From Flintibacter faecis (GTDB lineage Bacteria; Bacillota; Clostridia; Oscillospirales; Oscillospiraceae): 45,159 bases of DNA. How positions within the stretch are numbered: the first letter of the stretch is position 1; the number at the start of each line of letters is the position of its first letter. Location of the stretch: assembly GCF_014287875.1 (NCBI RefSeq), contig NZ_JACOPN010000011.1, positions 1-45,159 on the forward strand, given 5' to 3'. Shown in pieces: positions 32,375 to 40,229 of this stretch. The position numbers and the translations under genes are program-made. A model generated the notes under the pieces. The model was not told the DNA's origin and did no database searches. It saw only the letters and a program-made list of their open reading frames with translations.

Positions 32375-34140
32375 TGGGAAGAGACCTCCTTTTTCACGGG
32401 AGCCCGGCGGCTCCGCTCCCGGGTGTCCGCCCCCCGGAGAAAGGCCAGCAGGCCCCAGGAGGCGATCATGGCCGAGCCGCCGTTGGACACAAAGGGCAGC
32501 GTCACCCCGGTGAGGGGCAGCAGGTCCATGGCGCCGAACACGTTCAGGGCGGTCTGGGCCGCCAGAAGGGCCCCGGCGGCGCAGGCGGCGATGGTGGGGA
32601 AGGCGGAGCGGCCCACCCGGCAGGCCCGGGCGGCAAACACCGTGAGGGTCAGAATGGACAGCACTGCCAGCACGGCGATGAGAATCCCCCACTCCTCGCA
32701 CAGCATCCCGAACACCAGGTCGGTGTCTGCCGCGGGGATGTTCTGCAGCCAGCCGTTGCCCGCCCCCATGCCGGCCAGACCGCCGGAGGCGGCGGCGGAC
32801 ATGGCCCGGGTCTGCTGATAGCCGGTGGTGGAGGCCGCCTGCCAGGCGTGGCCCCAGGAGGCAAAGCGCCGGAAGATATAGGGCTTAAAGCGCAGCACCA
32901 GCAGCCCGGCAAAGGCCGCCCCGCCGCACAGCAGGGACAAGGTGGCAAAGTCCCCGGAGCGGAGATAGGCGATGACCAAAAATGTGGCAAAGAAGATGCA
33001 GGCGGTGCCAAAGTCGCTCATCAGGGCCAGACACAGCAGACACACCCCGGTGAGCACCATGAACAGCCCCAGGTTCCGCCGGTGGAACAGCCGCTCCAGG
33101 GTGGCGGAGCCGGCGAAGATATAGAAAATTTTTGCGATCTCCGAGGGCTGGAAGGAGAACGGCCCCAAGATGATCCAGTTGGCTGCGCCGAACTTGCTTC
33201 GGCCCAGCACCAGTGTGACGGACAGCAGACCGATGGCCAGGGCGGCCATGAGCCAGCGCAGCTTTTGCAGCCGGGCGGGGTCAGCCATCCAGGCGGTGAG
33301 GGCGGACAGAAAGAGCAGCCCCAGAAGGATGGCGACGAGCTGCTTCACCGTGGCCTCCGGGGCGGAGGAGGCGGTGACGGCCAGGGAGAGGGTGGACAGG
33401 AAAAAGGCGATGGTCTCCAGCTCGAACCCCCGCAGACGACGGCGGGCGGAGGAGTAGTACCACCACATGACCGCTGTGAGTACCAGCAGGGTCAGAGGGG
33501 CGGTGCGGTGCTCTCCGCCGCTGGCTAAAAACAGCTGCACGGCGGCCAACACCTGGAACAGGGTCAGCCACAGCAGGGAGGGGACCATGGACAGGGGGGC
33601 CTCCGCCCTCCGGCGCTGGAGCAGCTGCTCCTCCTCCCCCCGGGACAGGGGCAGAAACAGCAGCTTTACCCCGCCCACGCTGAGGGCGTCCCCCACCTTC
33701 AGGGGGGCGGAACCCTCCACGGGCTCGTCGTTCACCAGCGTCCCGGCCTTGGAGCCCAGGTCGTGGATGCGCCACTGGCCGCCCTCCTCCCGGACCAGGG
33801 CGGCGTGCTGCCGGGACACGGTAGGCAGGTCCAGCCGCAGGTCGGCCAGGGGGGCCCGGCCCAAGATGTTTTCCCAGTGCCGGATGGGCAAAGAGCCGCC
33901 CCCGGGCAGGGCCAGCTGGCCCCAGACCTCCCCGGCAGTGGGGATGCGCAGCAGCCCCCGGATGGCCCGGACGAGGATGAGCAGGGCTAGCAGGGGGAAG
34001 AGAAACCGGGTGACCCCGGTGTACAGCCAGACCAGGTCGCCGTGGGCCTGGACCCACTGGGGTACCTGGGTGCGCAGGATGTCGGCCTGGGGAAAGGCAC
34101 GGAACAGGGCGTCCCCCAGGGCGTGGAGTTTTTCGGACAA
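32371..34140 (-). CDS. FHA domain fused to FtsW/RodA (SEDS) glycosyltransferase
   Basis: 589 residues. TTG 34140 is chosen: GGAGG at 34149-34153 is eight bases upstream; an open extension to 35058 crosses the MATE gene and is a shadow. Residues about 42-60 form a helix. An FHA domain spans about 74-165 with its phosphothreonine-binding residues (GR at 94-95, SRQH at 109-112, GT at 133-134 and Asn137). About ten transmembrane helices follow with SEDS motifs (FSFQPSEIAKI, SDFGTA, GGLAGMGAGNG, PFVSNGGSAM). It polymerises glycan from lipid II. The FHA part suggests control by a PASTA-type Ser/Thr kinase. Confidence 0.92.
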   Translation of the reverse strand: MSEKLHALGDALFRAFPQADILRTQVPQWVQAHGDLVWLYTGVTRFLFPLLALLILVRAIRGLLRIPTAGEVWGQLALPGGGSLPIRHWENILGRAPLADLRLDLPTVSRQHAALVREEGGQWRIHDLGSKAGTLVNDEPVEGSAPLKVGDALSVGGVKLLFLPLSRGEEEQLLQRRRAEAPLSMVPSLLWLTLFQVLAAVQLFLASGGEHRTAPLTLLVLTAVMWWYYSSARRRLRGFELETIAFFLSTLSLAVTASSAPEATVKQLVAILLGLLFLSALTAWMADPARLQKLRWLMAALAIGLLSVTLVLGRSKFGAANWIILGPFSFQPSEIAKIFYIFAGSATLERLFHRRNLGLFMVLTGVCLLCLALMSDFGTACIFFATFLVIAYLRSGDFATLSLLCGGAAFAGLLVLRFKPYIFRRFASWGHAWQAASTTGYQQTRAMSAAASGGLAGMGAGNGWLQNIPAADTDLVFGMLCEEWGILIAVLAVLSILTLTVFAARACRVGRSAFPTIAACAAGALLAAQTALNVFGAMDLLPLTGVTLPFVSNGGSAMIASWGLLAFLRGADTRERSRRAPVKKEVSSQ

Positions 34141-34216
34141 AGAAAGGACCTCCTCTCTCAGCGGACAGGGAATGATAGAACAGGATATCACGAAACACCA
34201 AAGAGTACAAGGGGGA

Positions 34217-34247
34217 GAAAAAACGGGAAGGGCAAAGGCCCTTCCCG
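34217..34247 (-). terminator. MATE gene terminator
   Basis: CGGGAAGGGC-AAAG-GCCCTTCCCG, followed on the minus strand by TTTTTT. Confidence 0.88.
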
Positions 34248-34271
34248 GAGTGAGGAGTGATGAGAGAGAAG

Positions 34272-35597
34272 TTAGGAGTTTTGCGCCCAGCGGTCCCGGC
34301 GCAGGAAGAAGGGCAGAAAGCACAGGACCATGAAGATCCAGTGCAGGCCCTCGGCATAGGCGATGGCCATGTTCAGGAACGCGCCGGCCAGCAGATAGGA
34401 CAGGGCGATGCGCAGCAGCAGGGCGGCGATGCTCACGGCGCTGGAATAGACCACCCGGCCCGTGCCCTCGATGGTCCCCCGCATGGAGCAGGCCAGCCCG
34501 AAGAACACATAGAACAGGGAGATGCGCTGGAAGAACCGGCGGCCAATGGCGGCGGCCTCCGCCTCCACGCCGAACAGGGCCACCAGCTTGCCGCCGAACA
34601 GCAGCATGACGGCCATGAGCAGCAGAGAGACCACCAGATTCATCACAGCGCCCGTGCGCCAGAAGTGCCGGGCCCGCTGCGGCTCCCCCGCCCCCTTGCT
34701 CTGGGCCACCATGGTGGAGATGGCCGACCCCAGATTGATGATGGGCAGCAGCATAATGGTGTCCACTCGATAGGCGGTGGTGATGGCGGCCACGGTGTGA
34801 GAGCCGAAGCCGTTCATAAAGTTTTGCAGGGCGATGTTGCCCCCGGCGGTGACGGTGAATTGCAGGGCGGGGGGCAGACCGAACCGCAGCCCCTGGGCAA
34901 AGTCCTCCCGGCGGAACAGGGGCTCTTTCAAGGACAGGCGCAGCAGGGGATAGCGCCGGTGGGCATAGACCAGGATGAAGAGGGCCATGGCCCCCTGGGA
35001 CAAAACGGTGGCCGCCGCCGCACCCGCCACCTGCCAGCCAAGGCCCGCCACGAACCACAGGTCCAATGCCACATTGGCCAGGGAGGACACCACCACCGCG
35101 TAGAAGGGTGCCCGGCTGTCCCCCATGGCCCGGAGCAGGGCGGAATAGAGGTTATACGCCGCCAGGAAGGGCACGCCGATGAAGATGATGCGCAGATAGT
35201 CCCCGGCAAAGGCCAGAATGTTCTCCGGCGTGTGGAGCAGGTGCAGCAGGGAGCCGCTGGCCCACACCCCAAGGGCGGCGCACAGAACAGCCAGGGGCAG
35301 CAGCACCACTAAAAAGGTGGACAGGATGGGCCGCAGCCCCGCCCGGTCCCCGCTGCCAAAGCGCTGGGCGGCCAGAATAGACAGCCCCTGGGTAAAGCCG
35401 GTGATGGCCATGGTGAAAAATACGCTCACCGCCGTGGTGGCCCCCACTGCCGCCAGGGCGCTCTCCCCCACGGCGTGGCCCACGATAAAGGCGTCCGCCC
35501 AGTTATAAAGCTGCTGTAATATACCGCTGATGATCAGCGGCAGGCTGAATCGGATCAGTACGGCGGCCACGCCGCCCCGCGTATCTGTCTGTGTCAC
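34272..35597 (-). CDS. MATE family efflux transporter
   Basis: 441 residues from GTG 35597 with AGGAGG at 35605-35610. About twelve transmembrane helices; family signatures are the N-terminal LIRFSLPLIISGILQQLYNWADAFIVG, the RAMGDSRAPFYAV loop and a mirrored FGLPPALQFTVT / NFMNGFGSHTVAA in the second half. MATE proteins export cationic drugs or metabolites in exchange for Na+ or H+. It lies alone between two terminators on the minus strand. No regulator other than the neighbouring XRE-cupin gene is visible. Confidence 0.93.
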   Translation of the reverse strand: MTQTDTRGGVAAVLIRFSLPLIISGILQQLYNWADAFIVGHAVGESALAAVGATTAVSVFFTMAITGFTQGLSILAAQRFGSGDRAGLRPILSTFLVVLLPLAVLCAALGVWASGSLLHLLHTPENILAFAGDYLRIIFIGVPFLAAYNLYSALLRAMGDSRAPFYAVVVSSLANVALDLWFVAGLGWQVAGAAAATVLSQGAMALFILVYAHRRYPLLRLSLKEPLFRREDFAQGLRFGLPPALQFTVTAGGNIALQNFMNGFGSHTVAAITTAYRVDTIMLLPIINLGSAISTMVAQSKGAGEPQRARHFWRTGAVMNLVVSLLLMAVMLLFGGKLVALFGVEAEAAAIGRRFFQRISLFYVFFGLACSMRGTIEGTGRVVYSSAVSIAALLLRIALSYLLAGAFLNMAIAYAEGLHWIFMVLCFLPFFLRRDRWAQNS

Positions 35598-35613
35598 AAC
35601 ATGACCTCCTGGT

Positions 35614-35646
35614 AAAAAAGCAGCCAGACTGTTCAGCCTGACTGCT
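35614..35646 (-). terminator. Terminator between XRE-cupin and MATE genes
   Basis: AGCAG..CAG.CT-GTTC-AG.CTG.CTGCT stem with two mismatches, TTTTTT on the minus strand. It lies in the MATE leader, so it could also be an attenuator. Confidence 0.65.
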
Positions 35647-35709
35647 CGGACGGTAGGTGCTCACCCGTGCATCCACCATATCACAGCGCTGCAATAAAGT
35701 CAAGACCGA

Positions 35710-36267
35710 TCAAGGAGTGTACATGATCAAGTGCAGGGCGGTGGAGCCGGGGTTCAGGTTCCGATAAGAGTGGACGGCGTCGCCTGGGAAGCGGATGCTT
35801 TCCCCGGGATGGATGGTGAAGGTCTGTTCCCCGGCCACGATCTCCAGCGCCCCCCGGATCAGGGTGATGAATTCGATGGTACCTATGACGTGGGGGTCAG
35901 AGCGCCAAAAGCTGCCCGGGTCCAGCTCCATGTAATAGACGGAGAAGCGGCGGCCCTCGTCATCGGGAAAGACGGAATAATTTTTTACCCGGCCCTCGTC
36001 CTCTAAGATGGGCTGGATATCGGGCAGGCGGATGATCTGATAGTCCGGCTTGGGCCGGGCGGTGAGGGCGTCGAAGGGGACGCGCATCCCGTTGGCGATC
36101 TTCCACAGGGAGGACAGGGTGGGGTTGCCGTCCCCCCGCTCGATCTGGGCCAGCATGCTCTTGCTCACCCCGCTTAGCCGGGACAGCTCGTCCATGCTCA
36201 GCTTCTGTTTTTCCCGCAGGCGCTTGATGTTCTGCGCCACCGCAAAATTCACCGGGTCCAAAATCAT
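35710..36267 (-). CDS. XRE regulator with C-terminal cupin domain
   Basis: 185 residues; ATG 36267. Helix-turn-helix at about 10-65 (NIKRLREKQKLSMDELSRLSGVSKSMLAQIERG), then a linker and a cupin domain about 115-180 (SDPHVIGTIEFITLIRGALEIVAGEQ, HPGESIRFPGDAVHSYRN). Such regulators usually sense a small metabolite, often an amino acid or polyamine, in the cupin and repress an adjacent gene. The divergent neighbour is a PLP aminotransferase/lyase, with a palindrome between them, so control of that gene is likely. Confidence 0.92.
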   Translation of the reverse strand: MILDPVNFAVAQNIKRLREKQKLSMDELSRLSGVSKSMLAQIERGDGNPTLSSLWKIANGMRVPFDALTARPKPDYQIIRLPDIQPILEDEGRVKNYSVFPDDEGRRFSVYYMELDPGSFWRSDPHVIGTIEFITLIRGALEIVAGEQTFTIHPGESIRFPGDAVHSYRNLNPGSTALHLIMYTP

Positions 36268-36306
36268 TCCTCCACTGTTGACATTTTAATAAACAGGACG
36301 TATTAT

Positions 36307-36327
36307 TATATCGAACAGAACGATATA
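36307..36327. promoter_or_regulatory. Operator-like palindrome between divergent genes
   Basis: TATATCG (36307-36313) and CGATATA (36321-36327) with a seven-base spacer, in the 117-base divergent region of the XRE-cupin and patB-like genes. Confidence 0.5.
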
Positions 36328-36384
36328 TTGAACGTTTGAATGTATTATATCACACGACAAAAGAAAAGGGAAGGATGTGTCACC

Positions 36385-37566
36385 ATGAAATATAACTTTG
36401 ATCGGCCCATTGACCGCACCCGGGAGATATCCATCAAGTGGTCGCCCCAACTGCGGCGGCAGATGTTCGGCGCAGGCGACGTCATCCCCATGGGCATCGC
36501 AGACATGGACTTTGAAACGGCCCCCGCCGTGGCTCAGGCCATCCAGCGCCGGGCGGAGCACCGGACCTATGGCTACGCCTATCCCTCACCGGAGTATCTT
36601 CAGGCCTGCGTGGACTGGCAGAAACGCCGCAATGGCTGGGACATCCGGCCCGACTGGATCCTCTATACCCCCGGGGTGAACATGGCTCTGGTGTGTGGCA
36701 TTGAGCTTTATACCCAGCCGGGGGACCGGGTGATCGTCCAGTCCCCGGTGTATTACCCCTATTACGACTATATCCGCCGCACCGGACGGGAGGTCGCTTT
36801 TAACCCACTGGTGGAGCGGGAGGGCCGGTATGAGATGGACTTTGACGGGCTGGAGCACCTGGCCAAAGACCCGAGAACTAAGTTCATGATCCTGTGCAGC
36901 CCGCACAACCCGGTGGGCCGCTGCTGGACCCGGCAGGAGCTGGAGCGGGTAGGCCGCATCTGTCTGGAACACGGCGTGATGCTGGCCGTGGACGAGATCC
37001 ACGGGGACCTGATCCTGAATGGGCAGTTCGTGGCCTATGGCACTCTGGAGGAGGAGCTGGTCCAGCGGTGCATCATCTGCACCTCCCCCTCTAAGACCTT
37101 CAATCTGGCGGGGCTGCTGGTGTCGGATATCATCATCCCCAACGACCAGATCCGGGCGGATTTCCAGGAGAAGCTGGCTCCATACTATCTGTGGCCGGGC
37201 AGCTTTGGGGCAGCGGCCCAGATCGCCGCCTATGAGCAGGGGGAGGACTGGCTGGAGCAGTTGCTGGCCTATCTCCGGGGCAATGCCCAATACATCGGGG
37301 AATTTATCGCCGAAAGAATGCCCAGGGTAAAGTATCGCCCGCCGGAGGCCACCTATCTGGCCTGGCTGGACTTTCGGGACTATGGCATGGACCGGGAACA
37401 GCTGTGGGACTTTATGTGCCACAAGGCCTGGGTGGCCACAGATGACGGGCCAAAGTTCGGCCCCAACGGCGAGGGGGACGGCTTCCAGCGGCTGAACTTC
37501 GCCTGCCCCAGGCAGCAGCTCACCAAGGCCCTGGAGCGCATCGCCCAGGTCCTGGATCGGCTGTAA
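36385..37566 (+). CDS. PatB/MalY family PLP aminotransferase (cystathionine beta-lyase type)
   Basis: 393 residues; ATG 36385 after GGGAAGGA. Fold type I enzyme: YGYAYPSPEYLQA, SPVYYPYYDYIRRTGR, CSPHNPVGRCW, AVDEIHGDLI and the PLP lysine K237 in SPSKTFNLAG. The C-terminal NFACPRQ holds the substrate carboxylate Arg. Members cleave C-S bonds of cystathionine or cysteine conjugates, giving pyruvate, ammonia and a thiol. Transcribed away from an XRE-cupin regulator and closed by a strong terminator. Confidence 0.92.
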   Translation: MKYNFDRPIDRTREISIKWSPQLRRQMFGAGDVIPMGIADMDFETAPAVAQAIQRRAEHRTYGYAYPSPEYLQACVDWQKRRNGWDIRPDWILYTPGVNMALVCGIELYTQPGDRVIVQSPVYYPYYDYIRRTGREVAFNPLVEREGRYEMDFDGLEHLAKDPRTKFMILCSPHNPVGRCWTRQELERVGRICLEHGVMLAVDEIHGDLILNGQFVAYGTLEEELVQRCIICTSPSKTFNLAGLLVSDIIIPNDQIRADFQEKLAPYYLWPGSFGAAAQIAAYEQGEDWLEQLLAYLRGNAQYIGEFIAERMPRVKYRPPEATYLAWLDFRDYGMDREQLWDFMCHKAWVATDDGPKFGPNGEGDGFQRLNFACPRQQLTKALERIAQVLDRL

Positions 37567-37579
37567 TAAAACATAAAAT

Positions 37580-37626
37580 ACCGCCGCTCCGCATTCTTTT
37601 CAGAACAGCGGAGCGGCGGTGTTTTT
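37580..37626. terminator. Bidirectional terminator T2
   Basis: ACCGCCGCTCCG/CGGAGCGGCGGT 12-bp stem, GTTTTT on plus and A-rich lead giving T on minus. It closes both the aminotransferase and the toxin/immunity array; an almost identical copy lies at 38694-38740. Confidence 0.9.
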
Positions 37627-37913
37627 CAGATCGTCCGGTCCAGCACGGTCACTTTGGTGATGATGTCCCGCAGGCGGTCGTTGCCGACCATGTAGTCCAG
37701 GGCCTCGTCAGGGGTAGCGCAGAGCTTCTCGGTGTTCTGCTGATAGGCTGCAGCTATGCTGATCTCTCCGCTGCTGCAATGTGTGACATCATATATGATT
37801 CCGTTCCAAGAAAACTCGACCTCTCCACCCCAGCGAATGCAATCTTTGAAGTCACGAATAGTTTTGAAGCGATTTTGCTCTGGCGTGTTTGCTGGAACGA
37901 TTGTGGAAGACAT
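37626..37913 (-). CDS. Immunity-like domain protein, copy C
   Basis: 95 residues. An internal ATG 37913 has a good site (GGAGGT at 37923-37928), so it is probably translated alone even though the frame is open further upstream. The domain reads FKTIRDFKDCIRWGGEVEFSWNGIIYDV and ends DALDYMVGNDRLRDIITKVTVLDRTI. The same ending occurs in copies A and B. No enzyme motifs; a small alpha/beta acidic protein. By analogy with polymorphic toxin loci it should be the antidote for the adjacent tip; this is inference from arrangement, not from a recognised immunity family. Confidence 0.65.
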   Translation of the reverse strand: MSSTIVPANTPEQNRFKTIRDFKDCIRWGGEVEFSWNGIIYDVTHCSSGEISIAAAYQQNTEKLCATPDEALDYMVGNDRLRDIITKVTVLDRTI

Positions 37914-38121
37914 AGTAAAAAGACCTCCATAAGATTTAAATTCCGGGGCCGCATCTGGGTAATTTATAGGCGATTGAGGTTGAGGATACCCCGTTGGATT
38001 ATTCCAGAGGATGGGGTGATCGTGTGGATCAGTGTGTGCCCACGGTTTGTTATGATCTATATAATGGCGTTCCATTATTGCACGGCCATCTTCGCTCTTC
38101 TGGTTTCGGGGCAAAGATCCA
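37914..38121 (-). pseudogene. Toxin-tip-like fragment, copy C
   Basis: Open frame with GRAIMERHYIDHN, the His-rich motif HTDPHDH and SPINYPDAAPEFKSYGG, homologous to part of copy A (GHTNPHDH, VINYPDGAPELK). The motif resembles the D-H-x-x-P/H-x-N-P-H-x-H ends of Firmicute polymorphic toxin modules. The upstream part is absent and no start with binding site is present. It is continuous with the immunity-like frame. A displaced, silent tip cassette is the best reading. Confidence 0.55.
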
Positions 38122-38400
38122 TTAGATTGTCCTTGCGACAACATCTACTTTTGTAATCACGTCCCGCAGGCGGTCACCGCCGACGATATAATCCAGTGCG
38201 TCATCTGCTGATTCGCACACTTTGTCAGTTTCCGGCTTATTCGCCTCGTAAATCGTGATTTTGTTGTCGGTGCCATATCGAATCACATTATAGGTCTTTC
38301 CCTTCCAGCGAAATTCTATTTCAGCGCCCCAGTTCAGGCTTTGCTTGAATTCGCTGATAGATTCAAAGTTCATATTGCCTGCAATGATAATATTGCTCAT
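38122..38400 (-). CDS. Immunity-like domain protein, copy B
   Basis: 92 residues from ATG 38400, with TGGGAGG upstream located in the tail of the preceding preamble fragment (stop/start overlap). Same domain as copies A and C: FESISEFKQSLNWGAEIEFRWKGKTYNV, then DALDYIVGGDRLRDVITKVDVVARTI. It diverges most in the middle, as expected if each copy matches a different partner. In this unit the toxin tip itself is missing. Confidence 0.7.
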   Translation of the reverse strand: MSNIIIAGNMNFESISEFKQSLNWGAEIEFRWKGKTYNVIRYGTDNKITIYEANKPETDKVCESADDALDYIVGGDRLRDVITKVDVVARTI

Positions 38401-38682
38401 GGACTTGTTCCTCCCACATAGGCGCTTCCGCCGCCTTTGGCTGCACCTCCCAGAAGGTACGGCTCCATTGTATCACAAACGACGTGGGAATTTCCACCAA
38501 TTTTATAAGAATTTACATCATTTTCGGAGAAAGTTTTTTCGTCGTCCATGTATTTCCACGAACTGCGCTCGTAGTCCACATAGATGATATCCCCCTGCAT
38601 CTTGGGGAAGGGGGTGTGATAGCAGATGATCGTTTCAGGTTCGATGCGCTGAAATCTCTTGAAGAAATTTCCACATACAAGA
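38397..38682 (-). pseudogene. Toxin-preamble fragment, copy B
   Basis: Frame homologous to the first part of copy A (from VCGNFFKRFQRIEPE to LGGAAKGGGSAY), ending at TGA 38399-38397 right at the immunity copy B start. There is no upstream start codon with a binding site. Of seven differences from copy A in the aligned region, six are synonymous, so the frame was under protein-level selection. Confidence 0.6.
38416..38682. repeat. Direct repeat, unit B (partner 39329-39595)
   Basis: About 267 bp nearly identical to 39329-39595 (offset 913 bases). It encodes the toxin-preamble. Its outer edge at 38682 coincides with the start of the duplicated terminator block. Confidence 0.85.
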
Positions 38683-38693
38683 AAACATAAAAT

Positions 38694-38740
38694 ACCGCCG
38701 CTCCGCATTCTTTTCAGAACAACGGAGCGGCGGTGTTTTT
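38694..38740. terminator. Bidirectional terminator T1, duplicate of T2
   Basis: Same stem as at 37580 with one loop-side change; the duplication (offset 1114) begins at 38682/37568 and runs on into the last codons of the immunity-like domains. Confidence 0.88.
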
Positions 38741-39591
38741 CAGATCGTTCGGTCCAGCACGGTCACTTTGGTGATGACGTCCCGCAGGCGGTCATTGCCG
38801 ACCATGTAGTCCAGGGCAGCATCAGACGTTTTAAATATCTGACTTTCGTCTGGAACTTCAGGGCGGGTGATGCGAATCATGCCGTTTTCTGACCAGATAC
38901 CATATTCCTGGCCCTGCCACTCGATAACGACTTCTGCGCCGTAACGCATACTGGTTTTAAACTCGCTGATGGTCTTAAAGCGATAGGCTTCTGAATCATA
39001 TGGGATAATGTGGGAGTTCAATAAGCACACTTCTTTCGTATATTGCTTTAACTCAGGTGCCCCGTCGGGATAATTGATAACTGGCCCTTTTTGCGGGTGT
39101 TCGTTAGGATTGTTCCAAGTGATTATATGGTCATGAGGATTGGTATGGCCGCTTCCGGGAGAATGTTCCGTTTCGTGACGAAGCACGATGGCTTTTCCGG
39201 CTGTATCATATTTTACTGTAACCCAATATCCGCCTTTTCGGAGGTGAAGGAAATACCGCTGAACAGTGTTGGGCGGTCCAATAAAAATTCTATCCTGAGG
39301 TTTGTTTGGGTTTGGTCTCCATTTCCCCCCATAAGCGCTCCCGCCGCCTTTGGCTGCACCTCCCAGGAGGTACGGCTCCATTGTATCACAAACGACGTGG
39401 GAATTTCCACCAATTTTATAAGAATTTACATCATTTTCGGAGAAAGTTTTTTCGTCGTCCATGTACTTCCACGAACTGCGCTCGTAGTCCACATAGATGA
39501 TATCCCCCTGCATCTCGGGGAAGGGGGTGTGATAGCAGATGATCGTTTCAGGTTCGATGCGCTGAAATCTTTTGAAAAAATTTCCACACAC
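38740..39591 (-). CDS. Orphan polymorphic-toxin-like tip joined to immunity-like domain, copy A
   Basis: Open frame of about 284 codons in the most complete unit. Part one (VCGNFFKRFQRIEPE to LGGAAKGGGSAYGG) is a preamble shared with copy B. Part two (GKWRPNPNKPQDRIF, then RHETEH...GHTNPHDHIITWNNP and VINYPDGAPELK) is the tip-like domain with a His cluster. Part three (FKTISEFKTSMRYGAEVVIEWQGQEYGI to VTVLDRTI) is the immunity-like domain; a TTG at 39021 could start it separately. No clear start: an ATG at 39513 lacks a binding site and GTG 39591 is not conserved in copy B. It sits directly after the tRNA-Gln terminator and is probably not expressed as a full toxin. Confidence 0.6.
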   Translation of the reverse strand: MCGNFFKRFQRIEPETIICYHTPFPEMQGDIIYVDYERSSWKYMDDEKTFSENDVNSYKIGGNSHVVCDTMEPYLLGGAAKGGGSAYGGKWRPNPNKPQDRIFIGPPNTVQRYFLHLRKGGYWVTVKYDTAGKAIVLRHETEHSPGSGHTNPHDHIITWNNPNEHPQKGPVINYPDGAPELKQYTKEVCLLNSHIIPYDSEAYRFKTISEFKTSMRYGAEVVIEWQGQEYGIWSENGMIRITRPEVPDESQIFKTSDAALDYMVGNDRLRDVITKVTVLDRTI

Positions 39592-39595
39592 AAAC
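39329..39595. repeat. Direct repeat, unit A (partner 38416-38682)
   Basis: Preamble-coding repeat, see partner. It starts immediately behind the tRNA-Gln terminator. Confidence 0.85.
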
Positions 39596-39600
39596 AAAGA

Positions 39601-39630
39601 AAAACCACCACTCGGATGAGTGGTGGTTTT
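39601..39630 (-). terminator. tRNA-Gln terminator
   Basis: AAAACCACCACTC-GGAT-GAGTGGTGGTTTT, a 13-bp stem with T run on the minus strand. Confidence 0.9.
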
Positions 39631-39632
39631 TA

Positions 39633-39706
39633 TGGCAGCGGGAGAAGGATTCGAACCCTCACAAACAGAGTCAGAGTCTGTCGTGCTACCCTTACACAAT
39701 CCCGCT
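39633..39706 (-). tRNA. tRNA-Gln (CTG)
   Basis: 74 bases with encoded CCA. Acceptor AGCGGGA/TCCCGCT; anticodon stem ACAGA/TCTGT with loop CTCTGAC gives CTG; T-arm GAGGG-TTCGAAT-CCTTC. Confidence 0.92.
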
Positions 39707-39747
39707 ATGTCCGCCCGGCGAAGTGGTTTGCCGCAAGAACATGACTG

Positions 39748-39775
39748 ATTATAGCAGGTATTCGGAAAATGTCAA
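39748..39775 (-). promoter_or_regulatory. tRNA-Gln promoter
   Basis: Minus strand TTGACA (39775-39770), 16-base spacer, TATAAT (39753-39748). Confidence 0.88.
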
Positions 39776-39826
39776 GGCTTATTTTTAAATTTCTCAGAAA
39801 TTTTTTCACGGCGTGAAAACAGGGGC

Positions 39827-39870
39827 AAAAAGCCCGGCCCCGCCCACCGGGAAAAGAGAGCCCGGCGGGG
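39827..39870 (-). terminator. Weak terminator after the Dabb gene
   Basis: CCCCGCC (39838-39844) pairs with GGCGGGG (39864-39870); TTTTT follows a few bases later on the minus strand. Confidence 0.45.
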
Positions 39871-39888
39871 GAGCGGGACAGGGGAAAC

Positions 39889-40188
39889 TCAGCCCTGGAT
39901 GTCGCAGCAGCGGCGGTCGCAGAAGTTGTCCCGGATCAGGGGCAGGATGGCCTGGTGCTCCGGGTGGTTCTGATACAGGGGCAGGTCGGATTCCTGCTCT
40001 ACCTCGGAGTAGAGGACCAGGTCGCAGCTGCTGCTGTCCATGGGGGGACAGAAGACGCTGATGCTCTTCAGCACGGGCACCTTGCCCTTCAGGGCGGTGA
40101 GCTTCTCCACCACCTCCTGGCCGATGGCCTGGCGCTGCTGGGGAGTGAGCTCGGGCTTGAAGTTCCAGGATACGATATGACGGACCAT
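39889..40188 (-). CDS. Dabb family (stress-responsive alpha/beta barrel) protein
   Basis: 99 residues; ATG 40188 after AAGGAGGG. The start MVRHIVSWNFKPELT and the pattern VFCPPMDSSSCDLVLYSEVE ... YQNHPEHQAI are typical of the dimeric ferredoxin-like Dabb fold (PF07876). Family members are small, often stress-induced, and a few act in polyketide cyclisation; the bacterial role is mostly unknown. Probably a monocistronic gene. Confidence 0.9.
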   Translation of the reverse strand: MVRHIVSWNFKPELTPQQRQAIGQEVVEKLTALKGKVPVLKSISVFCPPMDSSSCDLVLYSEVEQESDLPLYQNHPEHQAILPLIRDNFCDRRCCDIQG

Positions 40189-40229
40189 AAATGGGACCCT
40201 CCTTAGTGTAGTGTTCGGCAGAATTCATT

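Noticed and set aside
32375..32701. N-terminal extension of the PBP frame
   Set aside because: It overlaps the FtsW 3' end in another frame; ATG 32374 with GGAGG starts directly at the membrane anchor.
34141..35058. Long N-terminal extension of the FtsW frame
   Set aside because: It overlaps the MATE gene, has no family match, and a strong ribosome binding site precedes TTG 34140.
38416..39595. CRISPR-like repeats
   Set aside because: Only two long coding repeats, no short repeats with unique spacers; no CRISPR array was found in the window.
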